Below are positions 5,029 to 10,632 of a stretch of 10,632 nucleotides of DNA, one piece after another. How positions within the stretch are numbered: position 1 is the first letter of the stretch; each line of letters starts with the position of its first letter. Origin of the DNA: JBDTVS01 sp040007095 (GTDB lineage Bacteria > Acidobacteriota > Vicinamibacteria > Vicinamibacterales > CAVVIG01); NCBI GenBank assembly GCA_040007095.1, contig JBDTVS010000006.1, positions 1-10,632 on the forward strand. Direction: 5' to 3'. A program made the translations under genes and the position numbers. Below the pieces are notes generated by a model, which saw nothing but the letters and a program-made list of their open reading frames with translations, did no database searches and was not told the DNA's origin.

Positions 5029-5532
5029 CGCGCGGCACGTGGCGCGGGGTGAACGTCCGGCGCTTGCCGTCCCGGCTCCGAACGGCGGGGCACCGACACC
5101 GTGACCACTCAGCCGACACTGCCAACCCGCCTGCCCGCATTAGTCGGCTGCATTCTTGGGATCTCTCACCCGGCACACCCCTTGCGCTGCAACACGATGA
5201 AATGCCGATGCTGCGCGCGATTTTCACGTCGCCGAGAGACCTTGGAGCGGACCGATCAGAGTCCGACGACTCCGAGCACTGGCCGCCACGATCTTCTTCT
5301 TGCTCGCAGCCGTTCAGGCTACCGCCCAGAGATCGGCCAGCTGTCCACAGACCGCCGCCGCGGCCCTGTGCCACAGACCTGGAATCGCACCTCCAGATCA
5401 CGCTGATCACTGCGTCCAAGTTCGCCGAGTCGATCTCTGATGCCCCGGGCACCTCGAGGTCGAACATTCGACTCTTCGTCAACATCGACTGTCAACCGTC
5501 GCCAATCGACGGTGTCGTGAAGTAGGGGACGC
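5029..5532. other. Intergenic stretch without a convincing gene, upstream of the TonB-receptor operon
   Basis: About 500 bases with no recognisable protein on either strand. The left edge probably contains unreadable remains of the PAS-kinase 5' end. A short plus-strand frame from GTG 5261 reads VRRLRALAATIFFLLAAVQA then TAQ, which looks like a signal peptide, but it is followed by unremarkable sequence and ends after about 58 codons; it could be a decayed secreted protein. Promoter elements for the downstream operon should be here, but I see no clear -35/-10 pair, riboswitch or Fur-like box. Confidence 0.5.
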
Positions 5533-7533
5533 ATGAGAAAGCTGCTGATCGTTCTGAGCGCCGCGCTCTTGTTGGCCGCCTCGAGCGCGTCGTCGTGGGC
5601 CCAGGCGATTGCAGAACCCCCGGACCTCACGCGCTTCTCGATCGAAGATCTGCTGAGCATGGAGATCACGTCCGCCGGCAAGAAACAGCAACATGCCGAG
5701 GACGTCGCGGCGGCGATCACCGTCATTACGCAGGATGATATCCGGCGGTCGGGCCTCCGCACGCTCCCCGAGCTGTTTCGGCTGGTGCCTGGCATGGAGG
5801 TCGCGCAGATCAACTCGAACAAGTGGGCGGTCTCTGCCCGCGGCTTCAACGACCTGTTCTCGAACAAGCTCCTCGTGCTCATCGACGGGCGGTCGATCTA
5901 CAACACCGTCTTCTCGGGCGTGTTATGGGATGGCGAAGACCTGCTGTTGCAGGACATCGAGCGTATCGAAGTCATTCGCGGCGCCGGCGGGACGGCCTGG
6001 GGCGCCAATGCCATGAACGGGGTCATCAACATCATCTCGAAGTCGGCCGCGGAGACCAAGGGGACCGCCGTCGCGCTGAGCGCCGGGACCTTCGAGCGCG
6101 ATCAGGCGTCGGTCCGCCATGGCGGGTCGCTCGGTGGGCTTGACTATCGAGTGTTCTCCCAGTGGTCCGACCACCGCGATTCGCTGGATCAACAGGGACG
6201 GTCGGCCGACGACCGCTGGAATTCGCTTACGAACGGCGTCCGGGCGGACTGGAGCCGAGGCAGCAATGCCCTGATGGCGGAAGCCAACTTCTCTACAAGC
6301 AAGAGCCGCCCCCACTGGAATGAGCTGCTCAGCCCGTTCCCAGCGCTCGCACCCTCGTCCGCGGGCGTCAGCGACGTGCAATCGGGCACGGTCACCGGGC
6401 GGTGGGTGCATACGCGACCCGACGGCTCGATGTTCCAGGTGCAGGCGTTCAAGACGACTCGGGTCAGGGACGAGCGCACCCTCTGGAGCACCGAGAGCAT
6501 CGATGACGTCGACCTGCAGTATCACCGATCCCTCGGCGCGCACCACGATCTGGTCGCCGGCGGCGGGTACCGTGCCAACGATCTTCGGAGCCGCGGCACG
6601 TTCACCCTCGACATTCCGTCAGACAAGGCCACCGTGGTCAACACGTTCGCGCAGGACGAGATCTCACTGGGACGCCGCGTCAAGGTCACGCTCGGCTCGA
6701 AGCTCGAACACGACAGCCTGGTCGGATGGGGCGTGTTGCCGTCGGCGCGGATCATGTGGAACGTCACGCCCACGACTCAGCGCGCCTGGGCGGCTGTCTC
6801 GCGGGCTCGCCGCACGCCGTCGTTAGGCGAGCAGGACATGCGCATCTACTTTGCCGCCATTCCCGGCAACGCCGGGGTGCCGCTCGTGTTCGGGCTTGTC
6901 GGCAATCCCGACGTCCAGGCCGAACGGCTCACCGACGTCGAAGGCGGATACCGCTTCCAGATTGGATCGACAGCCGCGGTCGACGTGGCTGTCTTCCGCG
7001 GCAGCTACGACCACCTGTCGACGCAGGAGCCGATCGCGCCCTCGTTCAAGCTGTTACCGGAGCCGCATCTGTTTGTGCCGGTGCAGTACCAGAACCTCCT
7101 CAGTGCCACGACGTCCGGTGTCGAGATCGCGGGGCATTGGGCGCCTGCCGCCTGGTGGCGGCTCGATGGCTCGTATTCGGGTTTCCACGTCACCCCCCAC
7201 GCTGACGCGGCCAGCCAGGACCCAGCCGCCCTGGCCTCCGATGCGAATGCGCCGCAGCACCAGTGGCAGCTGCACGGATCGCTCTGGCCGACGCCGAGAA
7301 TGCAATTCGACGCGTCGGTCTATCACGTGGGACCGCTCCGGGTGATGGGCGCCGAGGCGTACACCCGCGCCGACGCGCGCGTCGAGTTCAAGATCAGCCA
7401 TCGGCTGTCCGCCATCGCGACGGGACAGAACCTGTTCGATCCCGCGCACGCCGAATACACGTCAAGCGTCACCCCCGTCGCCCACACGGCCATCCCGCGG
7501 GGAGGCAATGTGAGCCTGTCATGGAAATTCTAG
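5533..7533 (+). CDS. TonB-dependent outer-membrane receptor (666 aa)
   Basis: Gated beta-barrel receptor for uptake or sensing of an unknown ligand. The signal peptide is MRKLLIVLSAALLLAASSAS, likely cut after SSWAQA. It is followed by DLTRFSIEDLLSMEITSAGK, the usual N-terminal stretch of one TonB-receptor subgroup, then the plug domain (about residues 50-170): VAAAITVITQDDIRRSG, ELFRLVPGMEVAQI, VSARGFND, LLVLIDGRSIYN, DIERIEVIRG and GTAWGANAMNGVINIIS. The rest is the barrel, ending VSLSWKF with the terminal aromatic residue recognised by the BAM machinery. Length is normal and no break is seen. GGGGA precedes ATG 5533 by a few bases. The 3' end overlaps the YfiR-like gene by 13 bp, so the two are translationally coupled. 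There is no N-terminal FecR/STN signalling extension, so signalling would need the downstream periplasmic protein. Substrate cannot be told; a metal chelate is only suggested by the neighbourhood. Confidence 0.95.
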   Translation: MRKLLIVLSAALLLAASSASSWAQAIAEPPDLTRFSIEDLLSMEITSAGKKQQHAEDVAAAITVITQDDIRRSGLRTLPELFRLVPGMEVAQINSNKWAVSARGFNDLFSNKLLVLIDGRSIYNTVFSGVLWDGEDLLLQDIERIEVIRGAGGTAWGANAMNGVINIISKSAAETKGTAVALSAGTFERDQASVRHGGSLGGLDYRVFSQWSDHRDSLDQQGRSADDRWNSLTNGVRADWSRGSNALMAEANFSTSKSRPHWNELLSPFPALAPSSAGVSDVQSGTVTGRWVHTRPDGSMFQVQAFKTTRVRDERTLWSTESIDDVDLQYHRSLGAHHDLVAGGGYRANDLRSRGTFTLDIPSDKATVVNTFAQDEISLGRRVKVTLGSKLEHDSLVGWGVLPSARIMWNVTPTTQRAWAAVSRARRTPSLGEQDMRIYFAAIPGNAGVPLVFGLVGNPDVQAERLTDVEGGYRFQIGSTAAVDVAVFRGSYDHLSTQEPIAPSFKLLPEPHLFVPVQYQNLLSATTSGVEIAGHWAPAAWWRLDGSYSGFHVTPHADAASQDPAALASDANAPQHQWQLHGSLWPTPRMQFDASVYHVGPLRVMGAEAYTRADARVEFKISHRLSAIATGQNLFDPAHAEYTSSVTPVAHTAIPRGGNVSLSWKF

Positions 7534-8082
7534 AACGCCGCCAGCCGACTTTCCGGCTGTGGGCGTGCCTCATGATGCTCGCGACGCTGCTGCTGCCGAG
7601 ACCGGTGGCCGCCCAGGGCCTGACGGCGCCAAAGTTGAAGGCGGCCTTTGTCTACAACTTCGCGAAGTTTGCCGAGTGGTCGGCCGAGGCGCTGCCTCAG
7701 GGGCAACGGCTGTCGTTGTGCATCGTGGGCGACGCCGCGCTGGCGGAAGCGTTGGAACAGGCGGTCAAGGGTCGGGGCATCGACAGCCACCAACTGACCG
7801 TCGAGGTCATCAGCGCCGATGGTCCGGTTCAGTCGTGCCATGTGCTATACGTCAGCGGTCTCGATCGGAAACAGACGGGCCAGTTGCTGCGCGCCGTGAA
7901 GAGTTCCCCGGTCCTCACCATCAGCGACGGCGTTCAGTTCGCGGAGCTGGGCGGCGTCGGGCAGCTCATTTCGGAAGGCGATCACCTGCGGATGGCGGTC
8001 AATCTGGACGCGACCAAGCGCGCGCACCTGAAGATCAGCTCCAAACTGCTCGGCCTCGCCCAGATCGTCAAGGACGGACCCG

Positions 8083-8096
<14 letters not shown>
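7521..8096 (+). CDS. YfiR-family (DUF4154) periplasmic protein (191 aa)
   Basis: Periplasmic regulator of a CHASE8 membrane sensor. A Sec signal peptide with an n-region of about 13 residues (RLWACLMMLATLLLPRPVAA, cut near residue 31) is followed by the DUF4154 signature: LKAAFVYNFAKFAEWSAEA, LSLCIVGDAALAEALEQ, SCHVLYVSGLDRKQTGQLL, VLTISDGVQFAELGGVGQLI and INF-like end motif LRMAVNLDATKRAHLKISSK followed by LLGLAQIV. C67 and C106 are 39 residues apart, matching the spacing of the C71-C110 disulfide of Pseudomonas YfiR; the second YfiR disulfide pair is absent. ATG 7521 overlaps the receptor gene by 13 bp; the GGAGG at 7501-7505 is 15 nt away, a long spacing, so coupling probably helps. The 3' end overlaps the kinase gene by 14 bp. 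In P. aeruginosa, YfiR represses the diguanylate cyclase YfiN through its CHASE8 domain; here the likely partner is the CHASE8 kinase encoded next. Confidence 0.93.
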
Positions 8097-10536
<2,440 letters not shown>

Positions 10537-10577
10537 TGAAGCGGCTCGAAGGCGACGAGCAGCTGCTCATGGAAGTT

Positions 10578-10632
10578 AGGCAGTGGAAATAAATAAGTAT
10601 GTCAATCAGACTTACTCGATGGTGACTGGCGA
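10578..10632. other. AT-rich unrelated sequence after a breakpoint, possible mobile-element edge
   Basis: The last 55 bases (from AGGCAGTGGAAATAAATAAG) are clearly more AT-rich than the kinase coding sequence before them and replace the expected Hpt coding sequence. This is the pattern left by an insertion sequence or a rearrangement junction. No terminal inverted repeat or transposase start can be recognised in so short a stretch. Confidence 0.35.

Noticed and set aside
5049..5525. Plus-strand 158-codon frame ending just before the receptor gene
   Set aside because: Ser/Pro/Arg-rich, no signal peptide in frame and no recognisable domain; codon use unlike the neighbouring genes.
7501..7513. 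GGAGGCA followed by ATGTGA, a start-stop minimal ORF before the YfiR-like gene
   Set aside because: These bases are ordinary codons of the receptor's conserved C-terminus (GGNVSLSWKF); the arrangement can arise by chance.

Overview
The window is a high-GC stretch of what looks like an environmental Gram-negative bacterium. An outer-membrane TonB-dependent receptor, RND/TolC-type efflux relics and several Sec signal peptides imply two membranes. The style of the small secreted proteins and of the TonB-YfiR-kinase cluster suggests Acidobacteriota or a similar soil/groundwater lineage, but the sequence does not settle the taxonomy.

The left part (1-2526, minus strand) is a copper/heavy-metal efflux locus. 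In transcriptional order it holds a small secreted Cys/His-containing protein (2526-2161), a secreted helical protein of unknown function (1978-1580) followed by a strong GC hairpin, a broken fragment of a TolC-type outer-membrane efflux protein (about 1526-1302), the broken C-terminus of a CusA/CzcA-type RND pump (about 1302-974), and the 5' part of a P1B-type copper ATPase with YHS and two heavy-metal-binding domains (854 to beyond base 1). The cus-type pump seems to have collapsed by a large deletion plus nonsense mutations, leaving the ATPase as the intact-looking exporter.

The middle (2527-4239, plus strand) starts with a divergent intergenic region, then a CopZ-like HMA protein with a Cys-rich tail (2905-3255) and an ECF sigma factor with a C-terminal cysteine cluster (3304-3867). 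The pair looks like a metal-sensing regulatory unit. A 14-bp tandem duplication and a perfect hairpin follow, then a small zinc-ribbon protein (3995-4168) overlapping a tiny CPxCG ORF (4168-4239). At 4357-5028 on the minus strand is a wrecked hybrid histidine kinase (PAS, half a HisKA, receiver). Bases 5029-5532 hold no convincing gene.

The right part (5533-10592, plus strand) is a tight three-gene operon with overlapping ends: a TonB-dependent receptor, a YfiR-family (DUF4154) periplasmic protein, and a CHASE8-HAMP-HisKA-HATPase-REC-REC hybrid kinase. In the known Yfi system, YfiR silences a CHASE8-HAMP diguanylate cyclase. Here the same periplasmic pair appears to be wired to a phosphorelay and placed under an outer-membrane receptor, which is the most interesting idea in the window. 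The kinase's expected Hpt domain is present just downstream, but is put out of frame at a GGGG run and cut short at about 10577, where AT-rich unrelated sequence begins.

All family assignments come from reading motifs by eye; no database search was run.
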